A DNA stretch of 64,000 nucleotides from SVQP01 sp045594705 (GTDB taxonomy: Bacteria > Bacillota > Clostridia > Oscillospirales > CAG-272), in contig JAZNZB010000081.1 of NCBI GenBank assembly GCA_045594705.1, positions 6,839 through 70,838 of the forward strand. The letters run 5' to 3'. The position numbers and the translations under genes were made by a program. The notes under the pieces were generated by a model. That model was not told the DNA's origin. It did no database searches and saw only the letters and a list, made by a program, of their open reading frames with translations. The first letter of the stretch is position 1; every line of letters begins with the position of its first letter. Positions 25,128 to 32,656 of the stretch are shown here, one piece after another.

Positions 25128-26030
25128 TCAATGATAAAATTCATGATTTCCGATGCGGAAGGCATATTTACGGTGATTCTGGATCCAGGATGAGGTGGCA
25201 ATGGACGGATTGACAAAATACAAGACGGAATTTGACAAGGTATAGCCGTCCAGACACATTTTTGCCGCTACAACGGCAGAATTGGTGGGGGTATTGTAAA
25301 CCGTTCCGTTGGCTACGGGCGTGAACTGCGTACCGTATTTTCGATCAAATACCACACCCTTGACAGTATTCGGGAATTCCCTTGAGCGCACTCGGTTAAG
25401 CACCACCGTGCCCACACCGATCTGCCCCGTAAAGCTCTCGCCCTTTGCCTCGGCTGAGATGATACGAGCAAGCCAATACAGATCCTCATAATCATACGCG
25501 CTGTCCGCCTTGACCATCTTTTTTGCCTGTGCATAGGTTACGTTCCATCCGCTCACAGGCTTCGACGTGCCGCCGGTCGTACTTTCCGACGGCTTTTGTG
25601 TGCTTTGCGGTGGCTTGGTCGTACCCTGTGTCGTTGGCCTTTGCGTGCTTTGTTCAGGCGGCCTTGTCGTTTGGGTGGGCTTTTGCGTGGTCTCGGGTGC
25701 CGTGGTTTCTTGCTGTGTGATCTCGCTCTCAACCTGCTCGGGCGGGGTTGCCTCGGGCAGATCAATTGTGACGTCGGTAAACAAACACGTCGTCTCTTCC
25801 CGATCCTCTTCCGCATCCTCCTGTGTGAGAATTTCCGGTATGTATATCATATCCTCGGGTACAATCGGATCAATTCTTTGAAAATTCCATTCTCCGGCCT
25901 CTCTCCCTTCTATCATATCCTTTGCGGTACATCCGCTGTATATCACCGCCGTGATCGCTACCGCGCCGCACACGAGAAACGTGTACTTTGATCGCAGCAG
26001 AGCGCGACATATTCGTTTGAAAAATTTCAT
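25128..26030 (-). CDS. SleB-like cell wall hydrolase, membrane-anchored
   Basis: The 300-residue product has an N-terminal hydrophobic anchor (YTFLVCGAVAITAVIYSGC), whose YSGC could be a lipobox, then a ~115-residue disordered Thr/Pro/Gln/Glu linker and a C-terminal hydrolase domain of the SleB/CwlJ type (Hydrolase_2). The domain reads YWLARIISAEAKGESFTGQIGVGTVVLNRVRS, then FPNTVKGVVFD and ends YAFRIGNHEFYH. The glutamate in ISAEAKGE is the likely catalytic residue. Such enzymes cleave spore cortex or wall peptidoglycan. The ATG at 26030 is supported by AAAGGA upstream; a longer frame lacks such a site. It is monocistronic. Confidence 0.86.
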   Translation of the reverse strand: MKFFKRICRALLRSKYTFLVCGAVAITAVIYSGCTAKDMIEGREAGEWNFQRIDPIVPEDMIYIPEILTQEDAEEDREETTCLFTDVTIDLPEATPPEQVESEITQQETTAPETTQKPTQTTRPPEQSTQRPTTQGTTKPPQSTQKPSESTTGGTSKPVSGWNVTYAQAKKMVKADSAYDYEDLYWLARIISAEAKGESFTGQIGVGTVVLNRVRSREFPNTVKGVVFDRKYGTQFTPVANGTVYNTPTNSAVVAAKMCLDGYTLSNSVLYFVNPSIATSSWIQNHRKYAFRIGNHEFYH

Positions 26031-26208
26031 ATTCCGTGTCCTTTCCGAAAAATTTCCGATGCTGACGCGGCCTTGGGAGTCGATAGAAATATTGTAACAG
26101 AAAACACTTGTCGGCGCAAGGAACAATATTTGGAAATGACAAACTTCAATGCTTACAGGGGACGGAAAGAAAAATCTTGTAAAGTTTTTGTGCTGTGCCT
26201 AAAAGCAC

Positions 26209-26237
26209 TTGCAAACCACTATATTTTGTGGTATAAT
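26209..26237 (+). promoter_or_regulatory. Promoter for maf-mreB-pbp2
   Basis: TTGCAA and TATAAT separated by 17 bp, 68 bp before the Maf start. Confidence 0.82.
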
Positions 26238-26304
26238 TAAAGTTGGATTAATATGGATAGGTATACTCATTTTTACTGCCTATCATCGAACAGGAGTTCT
26301 GTAT

Positions 26305-26913
26305 ATGCAAGTCATTTTAGCATCCAAATCGCCCAGACGCAAGGAGATCCTTGAAACACTCGGCATTTCCTTTATCATATTGACCGCCGACACCGACGAA
26401 AAAAGCGATCAGAAAGACCCCGCGCTGCTTGTAGAGCAGCTTTCCCTGCAAAAGGCACAGGACGTGCAAAATATGCTTGACTCGCAGGACAAGCTTTTAC
26501 CCGACACGCTGATCATTGCTTCGGATACGGTGGTCTCATTGAACGGTGAGATTTTGGGCAAACCCAAGGATCGCGAAGACGCACGACGCATGATCAAAGG
26601 CTTACAGAATACCACACATCACGTGCTCTCGGGTATTGCGCTTTGTTATATTGATGCAGAGGGTAACAGAAAGGGTGCGTTTTCGCACGCCTCAACCGCC
26701 GTGCACTTCGGGCCTATGAGTGACGCGGATATTGAGCTTTATCTTGATTCGGGAGAGCCCTTTGACAAAGCAGGCGCATACGCCATTCAAGGTCTTGCAG
26801 GCAGATGGATTACAGGCATTGAGGGTGATTACTTCAACGTGGTCGGCCTGCCCGTCAACGTCATGTGCGACCTGGCACAATCGGCGTTGGGAATTGATTT
26901 ATTGAGATTATAA
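26305..26913 (+). CDS. maf: Maf family nucleotide pyrophosphatase
   Basis: A 202-residue Maf protein, a pyrophosphatase acting on dTTP/UTP or modified nucleotides and linked to septum formation. It opens ILASKSPRRKEILETLG, the substrate-binding signature, and carries IASDTVVSLNGEILGKPKD and the C-terminal KAGAYAIQGLAGRWITGIEGDYFNVVGLP. The ATG at 26305 is chosen because the homologous N-terminus begins there and CAGGAG lies ahead; the frame also continues upstream through the promoter, which excludes the longer start. It heads a maf-mreB-pbp2 run as in many Firmicutes, where maf neighbours the mre genes. Confidence 0.94.
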   Translation: MQVILASKSPRRKEILETLGISFIILTADTDEKSDQKDPALLVEQLSLQKAQDVQNMLDSQDKLLPDTLIIASDTVVSLNGEILGKPKDREDARRMIKGLQNTTHHVLSGIALCYIDAEGNRKGAFSHASTAVHFGPMSDADIELYLDSGEPFDKAGAYAIQGLAGRWITGIEGDYFNVVGLPVNVMCDLAQSALGIDLLRL

Positions 26914-26954
26914 AGACATTATGTAGGAGAGTTTTACAGAAAGGAGGGAGAGCT

Positions 26955-27962
26955 TTGGCAAAGCATATCGGTATTGATCTCGGTACATCCAATACACGTT
27001 TTTGGCTCAAGGAAAAGGGCATACTTTTGCGCTCTCCCTCCGCCGTTGCCATTGATAATCGCACCCGCGAGGTTGTCTGTGTAGGCAGTGACGCCCGCCG
27101 TATGGTGGGAAAAACTCCCGTACACCTTTCGGCCTACAGACCCATTCAGGACAGCGTTGTCACCAACTTAGAGGTGACCTCTACCATGGTTCGTGAATTT
27201 TTTGAGCGCACCAACTGCACGGGATTTTTCAACAAGCCCGTCGTGCTTGCCGCCAGCCCTTACAGGCTGACCGACGTGGAGCGACTGGCCATTGAGACCG
27301 CAATTCTGGACGCGGGCGCAAAATCGGTTGCCATGATCGATGCACCCCTTGCCGCGGCTCTTGGAGCAGGCTTGCGTATTTCCGATCCGCGCGGCTGTAT
27401 GGTCTGCGACATCGGTGGCGGCACGACAGAGATCGCCGTGATCAGCTCAGGCGGTATCGTGCGCGCAAAATCCTTGCGTGTTGGCGGTGACAAATTCGAC
27501 CAAGCCATTATCAACTACTGCAAATACCGCAAGGATCTGATCGTGGGCGACACGGCTGCCGAGATGGCCAAGCGTCAGCTTTCGGTTGCCACACCCGATC
27601 TTGATCGAGGATCTATGCAGATTTTCGGCAGAAACGTCCGCACCGGTCTTGCCACCACGCAAACCATTTCCTCAGGCGAGGTCTGCCAGGCCTTGCGCGC
27701 ACCCATTGAAGCCATTATCAGAGCCATTATTACCACCATTGAGGAAACTCCCCCCGAGATCTCGGGCGATATTTTCGATTTTGGTATCATGCTGACCGGC
27801 GGCGGTGCTAACATTCCGGGGCTGGCCGCACTGATCAGCAAGCATGTGGGCGTACGTGTCATTATAGCCAAGCAACCCATGGATGCGGTTTGCCAAGGTC
27901 TTGGCAGAATGATCGAGCATCCGGGGCTGACCTCCAAGCAGCTGATCTACAGGTCGAGGTGA
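26955..27962 (+). CDS. mreB: Rod shape-determining protein MreB
   Basis: A 335-residue actin homologue that forms membrane-bound filaments and guides lateral wall synthesis. It has the phosphate-1 motif GIDLGTSNTRFW at ~5, the MreB adenosine/phosphate-2 region MVCDIGGGTTEIAVIS around 155, and LTGGGANIPGLAALIS near 280. The start is TTG with AAGGAGGG just upstream. mreC and mreD are not next to it; they lie 15 kb away inside the gyrase operon. Instead pbp2 follows by 4 bp. A divergent paralogue such as Mbl is possible. Confidence 0.93.
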   Translation: MAKHIGIDLGTSNTRFWLKEKGILLRSPSAVAIDNRTREVVCVGSDARRMVGKTPVHLSAYRPIQDSVVTNLEVTSTMVREFFERTNCTGFFNKPVVLAASPYRLTDVERLAIETAILDAGAKSVAMIDAPLAAALGAGLRISDPRGCMVCDIGGGTTEIAVISSGGIVRAKSLRVGGDKFDQAIINYCKYRKDLIVGDTAAEMAKRQLSVATPDLDRGSMQIFGRNVRTGLATTQTISSGEVCQALRAPIEAIIRAIITTIEETPPEISGDIFDFGIMLTGGGANIPGLAALISKHVGVRVIIAKQPMDAVCQGLGRMIEHPGLTSKQLIYRSR

Positions 27963-27966
27963 GAAT

Positions 27967-30048
27967 ATGAATCAACAAAAAATCCCACGCAGAATTTTTA
28001 TTCTCGCCATCATCTTTTGTGTTGTCTGCCTGCTTTACGTTTTTCGCTTGGTCGGTATTGTACTGACAGGTGAAAAGCCTGTTATACAGGATCACTCGTT
28101 CGTATACGTCACCGTCAATGCTGCGCGCGGGCAGATCTATGACCGAAACGGTGTTCCGCTTGTGACCAACAAGTACGTTTACAATCTCGTGCTGGACGAT
28201 CAGACCCTGCCCGATGACGATTACGATCGAAATAAAGGCCTTTTACTGCTCCTGCACGTATTTTCTCACTCGTCCGAAGCGGATCACCGCACCAAGGATC
28301 TCTATCCCTTTGTCGGTACGTATCCCGATCTGACCTATCATTCCGACGTATCAGAGGATACTACCATGCGTTACAGACTCGTGCGCCGTTTGGCAGCCAA
28401 TGAGCTGGAGGACGACGTCAAAACGCACACGGTTGCATCTCTTGAGGCTTATTACGCAGAGCACCCCGAGGATTTTCCAACTGCTGAAACAGTAGTGAAA
28501 TATTATCTGAAAAAATACGGTCTGAACGAGCAGAATCAGGATCAGAATCTTTATACCGACGCACAGATCGACGCACTTTTACGCCTTTATTACGATATGG
28601 AGTGCAACAATTTCGGCGGGCTCAATCCATACACGCTTGCAACCGACATCTCTCTTTCGCTGATCACCGAGATCAAAGAGCACGCCATCCCTGGCGTGAC
28701 CTTTGCCTATACGGTACAGCGTCAGTACGAATACCCCGGCTATGCCTCGCATATTCTCGGAAATATCGGTCAGATCTACGCCGAGGACTGGGAATATTAC
28801 AAAGATCTTGGCTACAACATGAACGATGTTGTGGGTATTTCGGGCTGCGAATATGCATTTGAAAGCTATCTGCGCGGCATTTCGGGCACAAAGGTATTGG
28901 AATTTGACGCAAAGGGAAATTTGGTGGGCGAATACTATGAATCCATGCCCGTGGCAGGTAAGGACGTTTATCTGACCATTGATATCAATCTTCAGATCGC
29001 AGCCGAGGACGGCCTTGCCGAAAATATCAAATATATCCGTGACCGCGGATATAACAAGGACTGTCAATCCGGTTCTCTGGTAGCCATGCATCCAACCACA
29101 GGTGAAGTATTGGCAATTGCCTCTTATCCTACCTTTGATCTGACTACCTACAACCTTGACTATTCTGATCTGTACGCAGATCCCGCGCAGCCACTCTTAA
29201 ACCGCGCGCTGCAGGGTCTTTACGCACCCGGTTCGACCTTCAAGCTGGGTATGGTGGTAGCAGGCATGCAGGAGGGTGTGGTACAAGCCTCTACACCTTT
29301 ACTGTGCGAAGGCACTTATACGGGGCTTGGCAGCGGATATCAGCCCAAATGCACGGGTGTGCACGGCAATATCAATGCGCCAAACGCTATTTGCGTTTCC
29401 TGTAACTGCTATTTTTACGAGCTTGGCAGGCAGCTGGGCATTGAAAAAATGAATCGGTACTGTGATTTTTACGGTTTTGGTAAGAAAACCGGCGTAGAGC
29501 TTTACGAGGAGATCGGCATTTTAGCGGGAGAGACCTACCGTGAGCAAAACGGACTTGCCACCTGGCAGCCGGGCGATACCATTGCTGCTGCCATCGGTCA
29601 GTCGGATAACTCCTTTACGCCCATTCAGATCGCATCCTACCTTTGCACATTACTCAACGGCGGAACTCGGTATTCAGCGCATTTGCTTGGATCTGTCAAC
29701 ACGTATTTTACCAACGAAACGGCTGTGAAGGTAGAGCCGAAGGTGCTCTCCGAGCTTTCCATTGCGCAAAATACACTGGATACCGTCAAGCTTGGCATGA
29801 AAATGATGGTGGAGGAAAGCGCGACTGTCAGCTATTTCATGAGAAACGTGCCTGTAACGGTTGGCGGAAAAACAGGTACGGCACAGATTGGGCAAGGGCT
29901 GATCGACAACGCACTGTTCGTATGCGCTGCTCCCTATGATGATCCTGAGATCGTGATCTCGGTCGTCATTGAAAAGGGCGCGGGCGGCTCGTATTCTTCT
30001 CTTTCCGCTGCACGCGTGCTGGAGGCATATTACGCAGGGAAAAATTAA
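27967..30048 (+). CDS. Penicillin-binding protein 2 (D,D-transpeptidase)
   Basis: A 693-residue class B PBP that cross-links peptidoglycan during elongation. One N-terminal helix (FILAIIFCVVCLLYVFRLVGIVL) anchors it; a PBP dimerization domain runs to ~350 (ARGQIYDRNGVPLVTN is its typical start). The transpeptidase domain has all three motifs: SxxK as STFK at ~423, SxN as SCN at ~478, and KTG at ~635. It follows mreB by 4 bp, which fits the elongasome role of MrdA/PbpA-type proteins. Length is typical. Confidence 0.93.
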   Translation: MNQQKIPRRIFILAIIFCVVCLLYVFRLVGIVLTGEKPVIQDHSFVYVTVNAARGQIYDRNGVPLVTNKYVYNLVLDDQTLPDDDYDRNKGLLLLLHVFSHSSEADHRTKDLYPFVGTYPDLTYHSDVSEDTTMRYRLVRRLAANELEDDVKTHTVASLEAYYAEHPEDFPTAETVVKYYLKKYGLNEQNQDQNLYTDAQIDALLRLYYDMECNNFGGLNPYTLATDISLSLITEIKEHAIPGVTFAYTVQRQYEYPGYASHILGNIGQIYAEDWEYYKDLGYNMNDVVGISGCEYAFESYLRGISGTKVLEFDAKGNLVGEYYESMPVAGKDVYLTIDINLQIAAEDGLAENIKYIRDRGYNKDCQSGSLVAMHPTTGEVLAIASYPTFDLTTYNLDYSDLYADPAQPLLNRALQGLYAPGSTFKLGMVVAGMQEGVVQASTPLLCEGTYTGLGSGYQPKCTGVHGNINAPNAICVSCNCYFYELGRQLGIEKMNRYCDFYGFGKKTGVELYEEIGILAGETYREQNGLATWQPGDTIAAAIGQSDNSFTPIQIASYLCTLLNGGTRYSAHLLGSVNTYFTNETAVKVEPKVLSELSIAQNTLDTVKLGMKMMVEESATVSYFMRNVPVTVGGKTGTAQIGQGLIDNALFVCAAPYDDPEIVISVVIEKGAGGSYSSLSAARVLEAYYAGKN

Positions 30049-30057
30049 ATTTTTATT

Positions 30058-30090
30058 AAAAAGGGAGGCATTTTTGCTTTCCTTTTTTCA
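30058..30090 (+). terminator. Terminator after pbp2
   Basis: AAAAAGGGAGGC pairs with GCTTTCCTTTTTT through G-U wobble and is followed by T residues, 10 bp after the stop. Confidence 0.7.
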
Positions 30091-30143
30091 TGTTTGTTGC
30101 AAAAATGGTGAGACCCTCTCTTACGTCACATGAAAATTATTTA

Positions 30144-30247
30144 TGTAGGGGAGGATATTATCCTCCCGCACGCGATAAGACGAGAACGTATTCAGCATTA
30201 CATCATGAAAACCCATTTCCTGCGGGAAGATAATATCTTCCCCTACA
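30144..30247. repeat. Inverted repeat, TGTAGGG-ended family (copy E)
   Basis: Arms of 27 bp at 30144-30170 and 30221-30247 match in inverted orientation with two mismatches that compensate within each arm, because each arm is itself a small palindrome (GAGGATATTATCCTC and GAAGATAATATCTTC). The edges are TGTAGGG and CCCTACA, as in copy A. It lies in the 365-bp gap between pbp2 and the marR promoter; the remainder of the gap is unremarkable AT-rich sequence. Confidence 0.85.
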
Positions 30248-30343
30248 CACATTGATCGCATTAAAATTTGTAGGAAATGGGCAATTTGCTTACAAATAAC
30301 TACTCCCTTTTTTTGAAAATTTTTCAAAACTCAACAAAGACCC

Positions 30344-30372
30344 TTGACAAAAGTCCGATTTAGGACTATAAT
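30344..30372 (+). promoter_or_regulatory. Consensus promoter of the marR operon
   Basis: Perfect TTGACA and TATAAT with a 17-bp spacer. The spacer is almost filled by a palindromic operator, so repressor binding would block RNA polymerase. Confidence 0.9.
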
Positions 30373-30400
30373 AATTGCATAAAGTCCGAAATAGGACTTT
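30352..30400. promoter_or_regulatory. Paired palindromic operators, probably for MarR autoregulation
   Basis: Two copies of AGTCC-N6-GGACT occur: AGTCCGATTTAGGACT at 30352-30367, between the -35 and -10 boxes and touching the latter, and AAAGTCCGAAATAGGACTTT at 30381-30400, just after the transcription start. Their centres are 31 bp apart, close to three helical turns. Sites of this size and place are typical of MarR repressors, and the gene begins 13 bp later. Confidence 0.82.
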
Positions 30401-30413
30401 TTTGGAGGTATCC

Positions 30414-30851
30414 ATGCAACTAATCGATCAATTTCACACGCAAATCAAAGAATATCTGAATACTTACCAGAATGCCATCGGACAAAATTCGATCTCAATC
30501 AACGAATTTTTTGTATGGTCATCGCTGACAGAGCAGAACAGTGAATATACCCAACAGGATCTTTGCACTATCTGGTCCTTGCCCAAACAAACGGTCAATT
30601 CGATCGTCACGCAAATGATTTTGAAAAAATACGCACGCCTGGAGCACGTGCCCGGACAGCGCAAAAGAAAGATCATTCGCTTGACTGAGGAAGGAAAAAA
30701 GCGCGGTCAAAGCATAGTTGATCCCATTTCCAAGGCTGAGCAAAGAGCCTTTGAAAAAATGACCCCCGAACAATTTAAGGCTATGATACAGATGTTTGAG
30801 CAATATATTTCAATCGTTCGGGGAGAATTTGAGGGCAAGGATCATGACTAA
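30414..30851 (+). CDS. MarR-family transcriptional regulator
   Basis: A 145-residue winged-helix regulator. The DNA-binding domain is visible as YTQQDLCTIWSLPKQTVNSIVTQMILKKYARLEHVPGQRKRKIIRLTEEGKKRG (helix-turn-helix plus wing), and terminal helices for dimerisation flank it. The ATG at 30414 follows TTTGGAGGT. Two palindromes overlap its promoter. It overlaps the DUF368 gene by 8 bp and is followed by pssA, so it probably represses an operon of envelope-lipid genes. The inducing ligand is unknown. Confidence 0.92.
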   Translation: MQLIDQFHTQIKEYLNTYQNAIGQNSISINEFFVWSSLTEQNSEYTQQDLCTIWSLPKQTVNSIVTQMILKKYARLEHVPGQRKRKIIRLTEEGKKRGQSIVDPISKAEQRAFEKMTPEQFKAMIQMFEQYISIVRGEFEGKDHD

Positions 30852-31674
30852 AATGCTTCTTAGGTCCTTGCTTTACGTATTTCAGGGCGCGATCGTAGGC
30901 GTGGGTGCCATCCTGCCCGGTATCAGCGGTGGCGTTCTTTGTGTCGTATTCGGTATTTACGAGCCTATGATGGAATTTTTGTCAAACCCCATCAAATGCT
31001 TCAAAAAGCACCTTGGAATCCTAATTCCGTTTGCCATCGGTTGGGCACTTGGCTTTGTTCTGCTTGCCAAGGCGGTGGAATTTGTTTTTGGTCTATGCCA
31101 GCCTGCGGCACTTATGCTCTTTTTCGGTCTGATTTGCGGCACCTTGCCGGAAATGCTGGTTTTCAAGGATACACAAGAGGGTAACACTTCAAAGAGCTGG
31201 ATGCCCTTTGTCATTTCCCTATCCTTTGCATACCTTCTCTTTCATCTGATTGAGGTTGGCGTGCAGGCCACGCTTGCTCCCTCGTTTTTAGCCTTTATTT
31301 TCTGCGGCGTTTTGTGGGGACTTTCCACCATCGTGCCCGGCATGACCTCCTCAGCCATCCTGATCGAGCTTGGGCTTTACGAGCCTCTGACCTATGGTAT
31401 AGGCTCTCTCAAGCTGCCTGTATTGATCCCTTTTCTGATCGGTATCGTTGCAACAGTTTTATTGCTGGCACGTCTGATCAACATGCTTTATAAAAAGCAC
31501 AATTTACTGATGTGCCGTGTCATTCTCGGCTTTGTCATTGCATCCTCTCTCAAAATTATTCCCACCGATTTCTTGTCCCCTACCGTGATGATCGTATCCA
31601 TTGTCTGCTTTATCGCAGGTCTTGCAGCCGCGCGCGCCATGGACGTTTGGAGTGCACATCACCAACATCACTAA
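30844..31674 (+). CDS. DUF368 membrane protein, probable undecaprenyl-phosphate translocase
   Basis: A 276-residue protein with about eight membrane helices. The repeated glycine/proline motif is typical of DUF368: GAIVGVGAILPGISGGVLCVVFGIYEPMM in the first half and LWGLSTIVPGMTSSAILIELGLYEPL in the second, an internal duplication. DUF368 proteins (PopT) were reported to recycle undecaprenyl phosphate across the membrane, alongside DedA-family UptA. The start at 30844 overlaps marR by 8 bp; a more upstream in-frame ATG lies deep within marR. Together with pssA downstream this suggests a membrane-lipid or C55-P stress operon. Confidence 0.88.
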   Translation: MTKMLLRSLLYVFQGAIVGVGAILPGISGGVLCVVFGIYEPMMEFLSNPIKCFKKHLGILIPFAIGWALGFVLLAKAVEFVFGLCQPAALMLFFGLICGTLPEMLVFKDTQEGNTSKSWMPFVISLSFAYLLFHLIEVGVQATLAPSFLAFIFCGVLWGLSTIVPGMTSSAILIELGLYEPLTYGIGSLKLPVLIPFLIGIVATVLLLARLINMLYKKHNLLMCRVILGFVIASSLKIIPTDFLSPTVMIVSIVCFIAGLAAARAMDVWSAHHQHH

Positions 31675-31685
31675 AGGAGCTTACT

Positions 31686-32285
31686 ATGCGCTTGATTGGT
31701 TTTTATAATTACACGGTCATTTTGACCTACATAAGCTTGTTTTCATCTCTGCTTGGCATTAAATTTGCCTTTGATGGCAACGCTTTTGCCGCTATGGCGT
31801 GTCTGGCAATCTCGGGTATTTGTGACATGTTTGACGGCGTAGTGGCAAGATCCAAGAAAAACAGAACGGCTGACGAGAAAAATTTCGGCATTCAGCTGGA
31901 TTCTCTTTGCGACGTGATCTGCTTTGGCGCATTTCCTGCCATTTTCCTGTACTTTAACGGTGTGGACTCTGTTGTAGGCATAATTCTGCTGATGTTATTT
32001 GTGCTTTGCGCGGTGATTCGCCTTGCATTCTTTAACGTGCTGGAGATCAAACGCCAGCAGACCGAGGGCGGCGTAACAAAGAAATACAGAGGATTGCCCG
32101 TGACCTCGATCGCCATCATTCTTCCGCTGACCTTTTTGCTGCATTACGTCCTTCCCGAAAACGTTATGACCGTGATTTATTACGTGCTGACCGTTGTCGT
32201 TCCTTTCTTGTTCGTGCTGGACGTGGGCATTCCCAAATTCTGCGTGGATAAGATTTTTGCAAAGAAAAAAGAAAAACGCTCGTAA
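31686..32285 (+). CDS. pssA: CDP-diacylglycerol-serine O-phosphatidyltransferase
   Basis: A 199-residue integral membrane enzyme that makes phosphatidylserine from CDP-diacylglycerol and serine. The CDP-alcohol phosphotransferase signature D-x2-D-G-x2-A-R-x8-G-x3-D-x3-D is complete: DMFDGVVAR, then GIQLDSLCD. Five to six helices are visible. The start at 31686 has AAGGAGC upstream; the frame extends further 5' through the DUF368 gene, which is excluded. Phosphatidylglycerophosphate synthase shares the motif, but the short length and YRGLPVTSIAI pattern favour PssA. Confidence 0.88.
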   Translation: MRLIGFYNYTVILTYISLFSSLLGIKFAFDGNAFAAMACLAISGICDMFDGVVARSKKNRTADEKNFGIQLDSLCDVICFGAFPAIFLYFNGVDSVVGIILLMLFVLCAVIRLAFFNVLEIKRQQTEGGVTKKYRGLPVTSIAIILPLTFLLHYVLPENVMTVIYYVLTVVVPFLFVLDVGIPKFCVDKIFAKKKEKRS

Positions 32286-32294
32286 ACCGTTTTC

Positions 32295-32323
32295 GGGCAG
32301 GAGCATGATATGCTCCCCTACAC
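32295..32323. repeat. Single arm of the TGTAGGG-ended repeat
   Basis: GGAGCATGATATGCTCC plus CCCTACAC has the same plan as the arms at 30144-30247, but no partner arm is present; it may be a decayed element. The rest of the gap to the terminator has no other feature. Confidence 0.6.
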
Positions 32324-32393
32324 AAGAGTCATTTCTGTCGTGGGGCGACCATCTGTCGTCCGACTGCGACAACTGATTTATTAGAATATATGA

Positions 32394-32437
32394 AAAACAG
32401 GGGCTTCTTCACATAAAGGAGCCCCTGTTTTTTTCAT
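32394..32437. terminator. Bidirectional terminator between pssA and copA
   Basis: AAAACAGGGGC pairs with GCCCCTGTTTT, with T runs on the plus strand and A runs on the other side; the two flanking genes converge on it. Confidence 0.85.
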
Positions 32438-32443
32438 GTCATT

Positions 32444-32656
32444 TTATCTGATTTTCGCGGGATAACCCTCTTGTGTCACGCTCTTGACCAGATCCTCGGG
32501 CTTTTTGCCGGTATAGGTCACGGTTGCGGTATTGTTATCAAGATCGACCTCGACTGCCTTGACACCCTTGACGCCCTCAAGAGCCTTTTTGACGTGCGCG
32601 ACGCACTTCTGGCACATCATGCCTTGTACGTCCATCACAATGATCTGTTCTGCCAT
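32444..32656 (-). CDS. copZ: Possible separate CopZ-like copper chaperone from an internal start
   Basis: This in-frame internal start would yield a 70-residue protein, MAEQIIVMDVQGMMCQKCVAH..., the right size and shape for CopZ, with the copper site MCQKC. AGAGAGG is placed about 10 bases upstream of the ATG at 32656. Whether it is used in addition to the fused form is inference; it is entirely contained in the copA reading frame. Confidence 0.45.
   Translation of the reverse strand: MAEQIIVMDVQGMMCQKCVAHVKKALEGVKGVKAVEVDLDNNTATVTYTGKKPEDLVKSVTQEGYPAKIR

Noticed and set aside
32194..32376. A 60-codon frame at the end of pssA
   Set aside because: It overlaps pssA in another frame and runs through the decayed repeat and is not supported by a start site.
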